Of a stretch of 37,907 bases of DNA, positions 31,956 through 37,907 are shown one piece after another (positions within the stretch are counted from its first letter, which is position 1; each line of letters starts with the position of its first letter). Position numbers and translations under genes: made by a program. The notes below the pieces were generated by a model that worked only from the letters and a program-made list of their open reading frames with translations, did not search any database and was not told the DNA's origin. This DNA comes from an uncultured Chloroflexota bacterium (GTDB taxonomy: Bacteria; Chloroflexota; Anaerolineae; Aggregatilineales; Phototrophicaceae), in NCBI GenBank assembly GCA_937927665.1, contig CALBRY010000145.1, positions 1 through 37,907 on the forward strand, in the 5' to 3' direction.

Positions 31956-32666
31956 ATGGCATCGACTCTGAAAGACGAAGCGGCATCATTTGGGATCACC
32001 CTGTCTGATGCCCAAACTGCTGCATTTGAGGCATATCATCAAGCGCTGATCGGTTGGAACAGCCACACCAACCTGACCGCGATCACGGATGAGGACGGGG
32101 TGCGCGTGCGCCATTTCCTTGATTCGTTGAGTATTGCGAAGGTTGATCCGCTGGCGGCAGGTTCACGCGTGATCGACGTGGGGACGGGGGCGGGTTTCCC
32201 CGGTCTGCCGCTCAAAATCGCGTTCCCTGATCTGCAAGTGACGCTGCTCGAAGCGACGGGGAAGAAGATCGCGTTTCTGGATCATGTCATCCAAACACTC
32301 GATCTGCATGGGGTACGGACGGTCAATGCCCGCGCCGAAGATGCCGGACAGATGCCGACACACCGCGCCAAGTATGATCTCGTGCTGGCGCGCGCGGTCG
32401 CCCGTCTGCCGATCCTGCTGGAATATCTGCTCCCGCTGGCGAAAATTGGCGGCAGATGTATCGCCATGAAGGGCAAAACCGCCCACGAGGAAAGCGACGT
32501 GAGCGATAAGGCACTCCGCGCATTGGGTGGAAAACTCCGCGAGATCGTGCCGATCACACTGCCCGGTGTGGACGAGGCGCATTTTCTCGTCGTCGTCGAA
32601 AAAACCGAAACGACTCCCCGGCAGTATCCGCGTAAACCGGGCATCCCGGCTAAAAAGCCGCTCTAG
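31956..32666 (+). CDS. rsmG: 16S rRNA (guanine-527-N7) methyltransferase
   Basis: 236 aa from ATG 31956; an in-frame GTG at 31896 would lie in the terminator hairpin. RsmG signature features are present: WNSHTNLTAI (about 34-43), HFLDSL (53-58), motif I DVGTGAGFPGLPL (74-86), LLEATGKKIAFL (98-108) and ARAVARL in the catalytic region. It makes m7G527 in 16S rRNA, and loss of this mark gives low-level streptomycin resistance in other bacteria. The basic tail (PRQYPRKPGIPAKKPL) extends past the family core. Its stop shares the tetramer CTAG with the convergent gene. Confidence 0.94.
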   Translation: MASTLKDEAASFGITLSDAQTAAFEAYHQALIGWNSHTNLTAITDEDGVRVRHFLDSLSIAKVDPLAAGSRVIDVGTGAGFPGLPLKIAFPDLQVTLLEATGKKIAFLDHVIQTLDLHGVRTVNARAEDAGQMPTHRAKYDLVLARAVARLPILLEYLLPLAKIGGRCIAMKGKTAHEESDVSDKALRALGGKLREIVPITLPGVDEAHFLVVVEKTETTPRQYPRKPGIPAKKPL

Positions 32667-33139
32667 CGGTTTTCCACGTAATCGCGGCGGGCGCGATCCG
32701 CAATTTCAAACAGCTTGGAATGGGTAAAAGATTGTTGATTGACGGTGTAGATCAATCCCGCCATCAACACACCGAGCGTATATTCATAGCGCGGTCCAAC
32801 GGGTTCATCACCGCCGACGACGGCTGTCAGTCCGCTCACTGTGAGATTGCTGTCATCAAGGCTGATCAAAACACCCGCCGCGTAGCGTGACCATTTCGGC
32901 AGGGGACGATGCAGCATTGTCCGTTTGTATCGTGCGCTGTGCGCGCTCAAGACGGTGCGCGCATTCAACTCAACTGAAGCGAGCGCGACTCGTCCGCTCG
33001 TGTTCAGCATTGCCATCATCCACAGATCACGTCCCGGTGCTTGCAAAACAAGCTCCGGCTCGGTATCCGGGCAGCGCTGCTGAAATTGGACGAGCAGCCG
33101 CAGTGGCAGGAGATTGGTTGTCGCTGTTGGCGTATCCAC
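32663..33139 (-). CDS. Hypothetical protein resembling a degenerate GHMP/galactokinase N-domain
   Basis: 158 aa. No signal or membrane segment. The order of segments recalls the N-terminal half of galactokinases: LQAPGRDLWMM, SVELNARTVLSA, WSRYAAGVLISL, then VGGDEPVGPRYEYTLGVLMAGLIY and a helix ending ADRARRDYVENR. In GHMP kinases the PVG is followed by the ATP-binding GLSSSA; here it is GPRYEYTLG, and the catalytic Asp region is missing. If the relation is real, it cannot be an active kinase. Similarity is by eye only, so the call is tentative. Its stop codon overlaps that of rsmG. Confidence 0.6.
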   Translation of the reverse strand: MDTPTATTNLLPLRLLVQFQQRCPDTEPELVLQAPGRDLWMMAMLNTSGRVALASVELNARTVLSAHSARYKRTMLHRPLPKWSRYAAGVLISLDDSNLTVSGLTAVVGGDEPVGPRYEYTLGVLMAGLIYTVNQQSFTHSKLFEIADRARRDYVENR

Positions 33140-33263
33140 GTCGACACCCCTGTGCTAGTCGGAATCCGAATCGGCATTTATCATCTTCGTATGCTACACT
33201 ACCCCGGCGTTTGTGCGTAGGGAGAATCCTCCTAATAAGCTTGAACGCTCGCGTGGAGAACCG

Positions 33264-34622
33264 ATGAAGAAACGCATTATTACCCTGCTGTTGATGGGCA
33301 CCACTGCCGTATGGCTGATGACCAGCCGCGCTCAAGAATCGCTGCCGAGTGAAATTGCGGTCAGCGGTGATGTGTGCGCGCCTGCAATCACGCAGTTCTG
33401 GTCAGCGGCGACCGAAGCATGTATCAACAAGCCGGAAGGATTCGCCTGTAATGGCGGCGCAGCACCGGCGGTTGAACCTGTCGGTCCGGTCGAAAGCGCG
33501 ATGGCATCACTTGGCGCGCTGGTCGAGGTCGATCAGATTGATGTGCTGCATACACCGCCGATCAACGCTTCAGGCGGGAGTGCCGGAATTGCGTATCTGC
33601 GGCTCGCCGCCCCCATTAATATGACCTTACTCGCGCTCGGTGATGTCACCATGCGCGATGTTTCGCCGCCGGATTTCCCCGCGTGGCAGTCCGTCGTCAC
33701 GCAAACCGGAACAGCGTTTCCGTCGTGCGGCGCGGCTCCGTTAAGCGCGCTGATCCTTCAAGTGCCTATTGGCGGATCGGGGCGGATCGTGATCAACGGC
33801 GCATCGCTCCAGATGAACGGAACGGTGCTTGTTCACACCAGTGTGAGCAGTACCGTTTTTGTCGGCTTGAGCGGACTCGCATCGCTGACAACCGCCGGAC
33901 GCGAAGCCGTGTTTTATCCCGGTCAGCAGGTGAGTGTCGCGCATCAAGACGGCAATTTCGCCGCACCTGTTGGCGTGCCGTCGAATGCGATCCCGTTTGA
34001 TTCGGCGCTCACACGCCATCTGCCGATCGCGCTGCTGGATCGTCCGCTGACGCTGCCGCAGCCGGGGACAGTGGTCACACAAGGCGCGGTCAATATGCGC
34101 TCAAGTCCGAATACGAATTCCGGTGTGATCGCCCAAGTTCCTTCTGGTGAGATTTTGAGCATCCTCGGACGCACCCTCGACGGCGAGTGGTACAACGTGC
34201 GCCGGATCAGCGGCGATACCGGATGGATGTCCGCCGATCTGCTGCTCCGTAATATCGACGCCATCGAAGCAGTATTTGAAGCGACTCCCGTTCCGCCGCA
34301 GCGCTACGGTGAACTCGGCACACGGGGGCGCGTGCTTGCGGCAAGTGGTGTCAATTTGCGTGCCGGACCGGATATCGTATTCCCGGCAATCGTGACCGTC
34401 CCCGCCGAAGCGACGGTGAATCTTGTGGCGCGCAGCCCGTATAGTCCGTGGGTTAAAGTCGAAGTGAGCGGGGTCGAGGGATGGGTCGCGCTGGTGAATA
34501 TTGAAACGCAGGCGTTTATCGACGCGCTGCCGATTGATTTCAACGCGCCGCCGCTTCCGCCGCCGACCGCTGTACCGGGATCATTCGGCAACGCATTCCC
34601 TGATCCAAATCGCGGCGGTTAA
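33264..34622 (+). CDS. Secreted protein with two bacterial SH3 domains
   Basis: 452 aa from ATG 33264, with GGAG at 33254-33257. Residues 1-23 form a signal peptide (MKKRIITLLLMG..., cleavage near SRA). Residues about 75-250 are a beta-rich domain of unknown type with a Cys pair (PSCGAAP). Two SH3b domains follow: about 269-327 (VNMRSSPNTNSGVIAQVPSG to GWMSADLL) and about 356-413 (VNLRAGPDIVFPAIVTVPA to GWVALVNI). SH3b domains often bind peptidoglycan or wall polymers, so a surface role is likely. The C-terminus is Pro-rich. The tRNA-Gln promoter begins right after the stop. Confidence 0.82.
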   Translation: MKKRIITLLLMGTTAVWLMTSRAQESLPSEIAVSGDVCAPAITQFWSAATEACINKPEGFACNGGAAPAVEPVGPVESAMASLGALVEVDQIDVLHTPPINASGGSAGIAYLRLAAPINMTLLALGDVTMRDVSPPDFPAWQSVVTQTGTAFPSCGAAPLSALILQVPIGGSGRIVINGASLQMNGTVLVHTSVSSTVFVGLSGLASLTTAGREAVFYPGQQVSVAHQDGNFAAPVGVPSNAIPFDSALTRHLPIALLDRPLTLPQPGTVVTQGAVNMRSSPNTNSGVIAQVPSGEILSILGRTLDGEWYNVRRISGDTGWMSADLLLRNIDAIEAVFEATPVPPQRYGELGTRGRVLAASGVNLRAGPDIVFPAIVTVPAEATVNLVARSPYSPWVKVEVSGVEGWVALVNIETQAFIDALPIDFNAPPLPPPTAVPGSFGNAFPDPNRGG

Positions 34623-34646
34623 TCGCAAATACGCGCACGCCGATCT

Positions 34647-34675
34647 TGTCAGGATAGGGGAGATCCGCTATACTT
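34647..34675 (+). promoter_or_regulatory. Promoter of tRNA-Gln
   Basis: TTGTCA (34647-34652) and TATACT (34670-34675) are separated by exactly 17 nt; the start near 34682 lies just before the mature tRNA 5' end. Confidence 0.75.
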
Positions 34676-34685
34676 TTCCTATCTT

Positions 34686-34756
34686 TGGGGAATCGTCCAA
34701 TGGTAGGACAGCGGACTTTGGATCCGTCAATCTTGGTTCGAATCCAGGTTCCCCAG
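34686..34756 (+). tRNA. tRNA-Gln (anticodon UUG)
   Basis: A complete cloverleaf. The acceptor stem TGGGGAA (34686-34692) pairs with TTCCCCA (34749-34755), with discriminator G at 34756. The D arm is GTCC-AATGGTAG-GAC; the anticodon arm is GCGGA-CTTTGGA-TCCGT with anticodon TTG; the T arm contains GGTTCGAATCC. CCA is not encoded (CTA follows). A good promoter precedes it and a terminator follows at 34794. Confidence 0.97.
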
Positions 34757-34793
34757 CTAGCTTGGATCAGAGTCGAACATTCATTAGATGAAG

Positions 34794-34823
34794 CGGCGGG
34801 AATATCCCCGCCGTTTTGTTTTC
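34794..34823 (+). terminator. Rho-independent terminator of tRNA-Gln
   Basis: CGGCGGG (34794-34800), a 6-nt loop and CCCGCCG (34807-34813), followed by TTTTGTTTTC. Confidence 0.8.
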
Positions 34824-34998
34824 CCGTGCTGCGCACCTTGCGCCGCATGCTGACGATTTTGATCTCGTCGCTCAGTTCATGCAGATAGGCGAAAGGTGTC
34901 CTCAATTCCAGCGATACACATCCCCGGTCATTCACAACGACCCGATGGACAATCTGACGCAGGAGTTCTTTTTGATCCGTGCGTTGAAGTCCCCACAA
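34812..34998 (-). pseudogene. C-terminal stub of a serine recombinase
   Basis: The minus-strand frame encodes LWGLQRTDQKELLRQIVHRV, then VVNDRGCVSLELRTPFAYLHEL. The pattern of a helix with LLRQIVHRVVV, a short strand and PPFAYL-like ending matches the extreme C-terminus of large serine recombinases and resolvases as I know them. A TGA lies eight codons before this segment, and the catalytic domain is absent. The frame has no natural stop and runs on across the terminator and the tRNA-Gln antisense. It is best read as the decayed end of an integrase gene next to its tRNA target. Identification rests on about 45 residues. Confidence 0.5.
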
Positions 34999-35075
34999 TC
35001 CGGGTAAGGACGAAAATCAGGTTGAGTGAGGGGTTCAAGCAGCGGTGCAAGAAACCGCAGATCAAGGCACCTTGG

Positions 35076-35109
35076 AAAAAGCCTGCCTGAAATTATCAGA
35101 CAGGCTTTT
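35076..35109 (-). terminator. Rho-independent terminator of the FGE-like gene
   Basis: On the minus strand AAAAGCCTGTCTGA pairs with TTCAGGCAGGCTTTTT through a 10-bp stem (one G-U) plus A-T pairs, ending in a run of five Us, 17 nt past the stop at 35126. Confidence 0.88.
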
Positions 35110-35125
35110 AGCGTGTATACAGTAC

Positions 35126-35917
35126 TTAAACCTTCACCAGGCGAATTCCCCAGTCTTTGTAGCGCTCATGAGGCTTGAACCAATAACGATAATCGCACCT
35201 GTAGAGGTCGATGCATTCTTCACCCGTGGGTGCGCCGCGCAAGATGCGATATTTGGCGCTTTGATGAATGTCTGCCTGTCCGGTGTGATAATCGGTCAGG
35301 CACCATTCCCACAGATTTCCCACCATATCAAGCACACCAAAGGGGCTTTCGCCATTTGGTTTTCCATTTTGAGCCTCATACTGCCGTACCGGGTTGGTAC
35401 GCCTTGTTCCATTACCATCGACGTTGTTACTACAGCGTGTCGAGTCCCATTCATTACCCCACGGAAAGATGCGCCCGTCATCCCCCTGTGCGGCGCGCTG
35501 CCACTGCGGTTCTGTTGGCAGCGTCACTGCCTCCCCGCTTGCATCGCTCAACCAGCGGCAAAAAGCGACTGCCTCATACCAGGATACACCACACACCGGA
35601 TACTCATCCCCGCTGCGATCTGGGAGTGTCCAAGCGCTCGGTTGTGTCCACTGTCCTTTTTCGCGCAGTGCCCATCCTTCTTCCGTCCACCATTTGGACT
35701 GCATGTATCCGTTTTCGACGAATACGCGGTATTGGGCATTGGTGACCAGATACTTTGCCATGTGGAATTCCGGAACATCAAAAACAGTGTTCTGTTCAAG
35801 ATAACCTGCGACTTTTTCAGCGCTGTCGCGAATGAGTGTCACTGTACCCGCCGGTATGTGCATCCATGCGAACGGTGCAGGGAGGATGGTCGAAATTTTG
35901 TTCTGTGATGACTGCAT
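35126..35917 (-). CDS. Formylglycine-generating-enzyme (SUMF1/EgtB) fold protein
   Basis: 263 aa from the in-frame ATG at 35917; the frame is open further upstream but without family-like sequence. The FGE-sulfatase domain fills residues about 20-263: PEFHMAKYLVTNAQYRVFVE, then PVCGVSWYEAVAFCRWLS, LPTEPQWQRAAQG, FPWGNEWD, GVLDMVGNLWEWC and DWGIRLVKV at the end. Where true FGE has RGGSW and GFR[VL], this has RGAP and GIRL. Whether it has the Cys pair needed for sulfatase activation is not certain; the family also includes EgtB/PvdO-type iron enzymes and non-catalytic binding domains. It sits between two gene stubs, so it may be cargo of a lost element. Confidence 0.82.
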   Translation of the reverse strand: MQSSQNKISTILPAPFAWMHIPAGTVTLIRDSAEKVAGYLEQNTVFDVPEFHMAKYLVTNAQYRVFVENGYMQSKWWTEEGWALREKGQWTQPSAWTLPDRSGDEYPVCGVSWYEAVAFCRWLSDASGEAVTLPTEPQWQRAAQGDDGRIFPWGNEWDSTRCSNNVDGNGTRRTNPVRQYEAQNGKPNGESPFGVLDMVGNLWEWCLTDYHTGQADIHQSAKYRILRGAPTGEECIDLYRCDYRYWFKPHERYKDWGIRLVKV

Positions 35918-36017
35918 CGTTATCCGTATTCCTGTATGATGGCAAACACATCGCCTATGCAAGAGCACTACTAATGCTAATTCCAGCCGCGCTGCGCTGC
36001 AAATCCGAGGAAAGTTC

Positions 36018-36128
36018 ATGAGTAAAACCATGTTTCGACCGTTCGCACCAGACGATCAAACGGTGATTCATGCGCTCATCCTGAGCGGACTTGCCCCGAC
36101 GAAGAGGCTTGGGCGGCTGATGTTGTGA
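36018..36128 (+). pseudogene. N-terminal stub of a GNAT acetyltransferase
   Basis: An ATG with GAGG 7 nt upstream (36007-36010) opens a 36-codon frame beginning MSKTMFRPFAPDDQTVIHAL. This is the usual first strand and helix of GNAT N-acetyltransferases (RPF..DDQ..I..LI...L). After about 26 residues the similarity stops and a TGA follows, six bases before the convergent MFS gene. No acetyl-CoA binding motif remains. The intact start with a good ribosome binding site suggests a recent deletion. An independent small protein is less likely. Confidence 0.55.
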
Positions 36129-36134
36129 AATCGT

Positions 36135-37397
36135 TCAAGCCTTGTGCGCGAGCGGCGCAGGCGTGACCGCACGTTTTCGCATCAGCACCAACAGTCCCCC
36201 AAGCACATACGCGATCACCTGAAGATTGATTAGCCCCGACCCCAGCCTATCGCCCAGCGTGCCCGCAATCCCCATACCGAGCAGTTCAAACAGGGCGCTG
36301 GTGGTCAGCAGCGCACCGAACACCCGCCCCCGGTAGGCATCTTCGGTTTCTTTTTGCAGCGCGGTCGTTAGCCCTGTCGCGACCCCCGCCCCCGGTACGC
36401 CCACCACGATCAACGCGGCGATCCCGATCGCCAAGCCGGGAAAGAAGATCGGGTAGTTAAACAGCACCCCATCGATCAACCCGAAGATGAGACAGCTCCA
36501 GCCAAGCAGCTTCCATAGATCAGTGCGATTGCCGACGCGCGCAATGACCACACTGCCCAGCAGCCCGCCGACCGCCTGCGCGGACATCAGGAGTCCAATC
36601 CCGACGGAGTCGGTCTTAAGAATGTCGGTCGCGAAGGGCGTAAAGAGCACACTCATCGCGCCTTGACCCACCGCGAGAACCGCTTCCAGCATAAACAGAA
36701 GTGTTAGGGCGCGGCTGCGCATCACACGCTGTAACCCCTCCTGCCATTCGCGCCACACGCGGCGCACATCAGGGGCGGGTGCTGATCCGGCTGGCTCAAC
36801 CTCGTGTGTGGACGATCCGGTTCTAATCGCGGCGATCATGAGCGCAGCGATCACGAATGTGGCGGCATCGATCAGGATGACCGCCTGAAATCCCAACCCT
36901 GCCATGATCGCCCCACCGATCGCGGGTCCTGTCAGCCGTGCAAGGTTGTTGTTCAAGCCGTTGAGCGCGTTTGCCGCCACAAGCTGATCCTCGCTGACGA
37001 GCGTGGGCAGAAAGGCATTTTCGGCGGGATAGAGAAACTGCGCGACGGACGAGGTGACGAGCGCCGAAAGATAAACGATCCACAGGTGATCCGGGGTACG
37101 CACCCACAGCAGCGGCACAATCGACACGGCGAGCAGCAGGTTTGCCATCACCATGAGCCGCTGTCGATTCCAGCGATCGACGTAGACGCCGACGACGGAA
37201 CCCAGCACGATACGGGGCAGCATCCCCGCGACGAACATCAGGCTGGTTGCCAGTGTGGAACCGGTCAATTGATACACAAACAAGGGGCGGGCGATGCCAA
37301 GCATCCAATCCCCCGCAAACGAAATCAACCCGCTCCACCACATCAGGGCGAAGCTGCGCTGGCGCAGTAAGGTCATCACGGAAACGACTCCACACAT
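36135..37397 (-). CDS. MFS transporter, enterobactin-exporter/MFS_3-like
   Basis: 420 aa with about twelve TM helices. The N-terminal pattern LLRQRSFALMWWSGLISFAGDW, the motif-A loop VVGVYVDRWNRQRLMVMAN and LYPAENAFLPTLVSEDQLVAANALN after helix 5 are typical of the EntS/MFS_3 group of exporters (macrolide or siderophore efflux). The central loop (about 190-215) is hydrophilic. ATG 37397 lacks a clear ribosome binding site; the GTG at 37379 (GGAG 8 nt upstream) or ATG 37376 may be the real start. No regulator is adjacent. Substrate unknown. Confidence 0.87.
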   Translation of the reverse strand: MCGVVSVMTLLRQRSFALMWWSGLISFAGDWMLGIARPLFVYQLTGSTLATSLMFVAGMLPRIVLGSVVGVYVDRWNRQRLMVMANLLLAVSIVPLLWVRTPDHLWIVYLSALVTSSVAQFLYPAENAFLPTLVSEDQLVAANALNGLNNNLARLTGPAIGGAIMAGLGFQAVILIDAATFVIAALMIAAIRTGSSTHEVEPAGSAPAPDVRRVWREWQEGLQRVMRSRALTLLFMLEAVLAVGQGAMSVLFTPFATDILKTDSVGIGLLMSAQAVGGLLGSVVIARVGNRTDLWKLLGWSCLIFGLIDGVLFNYPIFFPGLAIGIAALIVVGVPGAGVATGLTTALQKETEDAYRGRVFGALLTTSALFELLGMGIAGTLGDRLGSGLINLQVIAYVLGGLLVLMRKRAVTPAPLAHKA

Positions 37398-37502
37398 TTT
37401 CTTTTCTATGTGACGGGTCAGCGCTTTTGTTCAATGTCTGTCGAGTTCATTTGATGCGTGGGTGCGTGTATGATTACAGGCAGCCGTGTGTAAGGTGTGC
37501 AA

Positions 37503-37850
37503 ATGTTCATCAATCAGGGTGATGTTTTTTGGGTAAGGCTGCCGGATGATCCTGAACCGCATCTTCCCCATCCGTACGTGATCATTCAAGACAATGCTCT
37601 GAATCACACGCCTATCAATACGGTTGTGGCGTGCGCGCTCACGTCCAATCTGAATCGGATCAGCCTGGCGGGAAACGTCTTGATCGAAGCGGGGGAAGCG
37701 AATTTGTCCAGGCACAGCGTCGTTGAAGTCTCCAAAATTACCGTGTTGGACAAGGCTGAGTTGGGCGAATACATTGGCACACTGAGCGACCACCGCATCG
37801 CGCAAATACTGGCAGGCATCCGTTTCGTGCAGAGTTTCTTGCCGCTGTAG
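37503..37850 (+). CDS. MazF/PemK-family endoribonuclease toxin
   Basis: 115 aa from ATG 37503 (AAGG 7 nt upstream); a GTG two codons earlier is less likely. It has the PemK/MazF fold signature: INQGDVFWVRLPDDPEPHLP at the start (the usual GDVxxVxLxPxxGxE loop), HPYVIIQDNALN, NTVVACALTSNLNR and SVVEVSKITVLDK, which carries the Ser/Thr of the active-site region. Such toxins cleave mRNA at short motifs and are held by an antitoxin normally encoded just upstream. Here the upstream 105 nt hold no antitoxin ORF, so it is orphaned or its partner lies beyond the window end. The 57 nt after it contain only a GC-rich inverted repeat. Confidence 0.85.
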   Translation: MFINQGDVFWVRLPDDPEPHLPHPYVIIQDNALNHTPINTVVACALTSNLNRISLAGNVLIEAGEANLSRHSVVEVSKITVLDKAELGEYIGTLSDHRIAQILAGIRFVQSFLPL

Positions 37851-37907
37851 TACAAAAGCCATGCGCGCCTTGGCGGCGCGCGGTGTTCCGGCGCATTGCG
37901 CGTTCGT

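Larger units (their letters stand above)
34757..35125. other. tRNA-proximal gap (369 nt) with relic DNA
   Basis: This stretch holds the tRNA terminator (34794-34823), a minus-strand serine-recombinase remnant (about 34812-34998) and the terminator of the FGE-like gene (35076-35109). I see no intact gene in it, and no second copy of the tRNA 3' end that would mark an attachment site within the window. Confidence 0.6.

Noticed and set aside
34540..34998. A 152-aa protein spanning the antisense of tRNA-Gln
   Set aside because: Only its first 45 residues resemble a recombinase; the rest is antisense of the terminator, the tRNA and the SH3b gene, so it is treated as a stub.
35126..35917. FGE-fold protein as the variable protein of a diversity-generating retroelement
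   Set aside because: No reverse transcriptase, template repeat or Asn-rich variable tail is present in the window.
1..37907. CRISPR arrays, rRNA genes, intact insertion sequences or transposases
   Set aside because: No regularly spaced direct repeats, no rRNA-like segments and no transposase frames were seen on either strand.

Overview
The window looks like chromosomal DNA from a moderately GC-rich bacterium, most likely a Chloroflexota member of the Anaerolineae type. I infer this from the gene families: cytoplasmic multi-GAF histidine kinases, a BTAD regulator fused to an ATPase-like domain, F420-type oxidoreductases, a GGR-ferredoxin pair and GC-rich palindromic repeats. No marker gene fixes the taxonomy. 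About 33 intact protein genes, one tRNA, two gene stubs and one probable leader peptide can be supported. Gene density is high and strands alternate often, so most transcription units hold one to three genes.

Layout. 1-5.8 kb: metabolic and housekeeping genes (secreted alpha/beta hydrolase, M3 oligopeptidase, class III aminotransferase, RluE-like pseudouridine synthase, luciferase-like F420 oxidoreductase). 5.8-13.3 kb: a three-hairpin repeat, two tandem soluble GAF-GAF-PAS histidine kinases, an O-antigen-ligase-like membrane protein, and a BTAD regulator with a structured leader. 13.3-18 kb: two small membrane or secreted proteins, selA (TTG start, coupled to the gene before it), a geranylgeranyl-reductase-type flavoprotein with its own 2[4Fe-4S] ferredoxin, and peptide deformylase. 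18-20 kb: an MFS transporter behind what looks like a leader-peptide attenuator, then a DUF1905/YdeI-type protein. 20-25.9 kb: a cNMP-fold/PH-domain membrane protein, a glycosyltransferase-like membrane protein carrying an in-frame palindromic element, an ECF sigma factor with an overlapping membrane partner, and a MarR regulator. 26-30 kb: a histidine kinase plus two receiver-only proteins in one operon, then an isocitrate/isopropylmalate-type dehydrogenase. 30-34.6 kb: a methyltransferase, two secreted proteins, rsmG and a degenerate GHMP-kinase-like protein. 34.7-37.9 kb: tRNA-Gln(UUG) followed by what looks like a mobile-element scar (serine-recombinase stub, orphan FGE/SUMF1-fold gene, GNAT stub), an MFS exporter and a MazF-type toxin with no antitoxin in view.

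The most notable candidate is the leader at 19284-19438 (minus strand). A good promoter places the start point at or next to the ATG of a 17-codon ORF. A U-tailed intrinsic terminator follows, and the last codons of the ORF can pair with the 5' arm of that terminator. This is the architecture of ribosome-mediated attenuation, placed in front of an MFS pump. Next in interest are the 87-nt palindromic element that inserts exactly 29 codons into a membrane protein, and the tRNA-Gln scar. Several promoters here share an extended -10 form (TGn followed by a TATAAT-like hexamer), usually without a strong -35.
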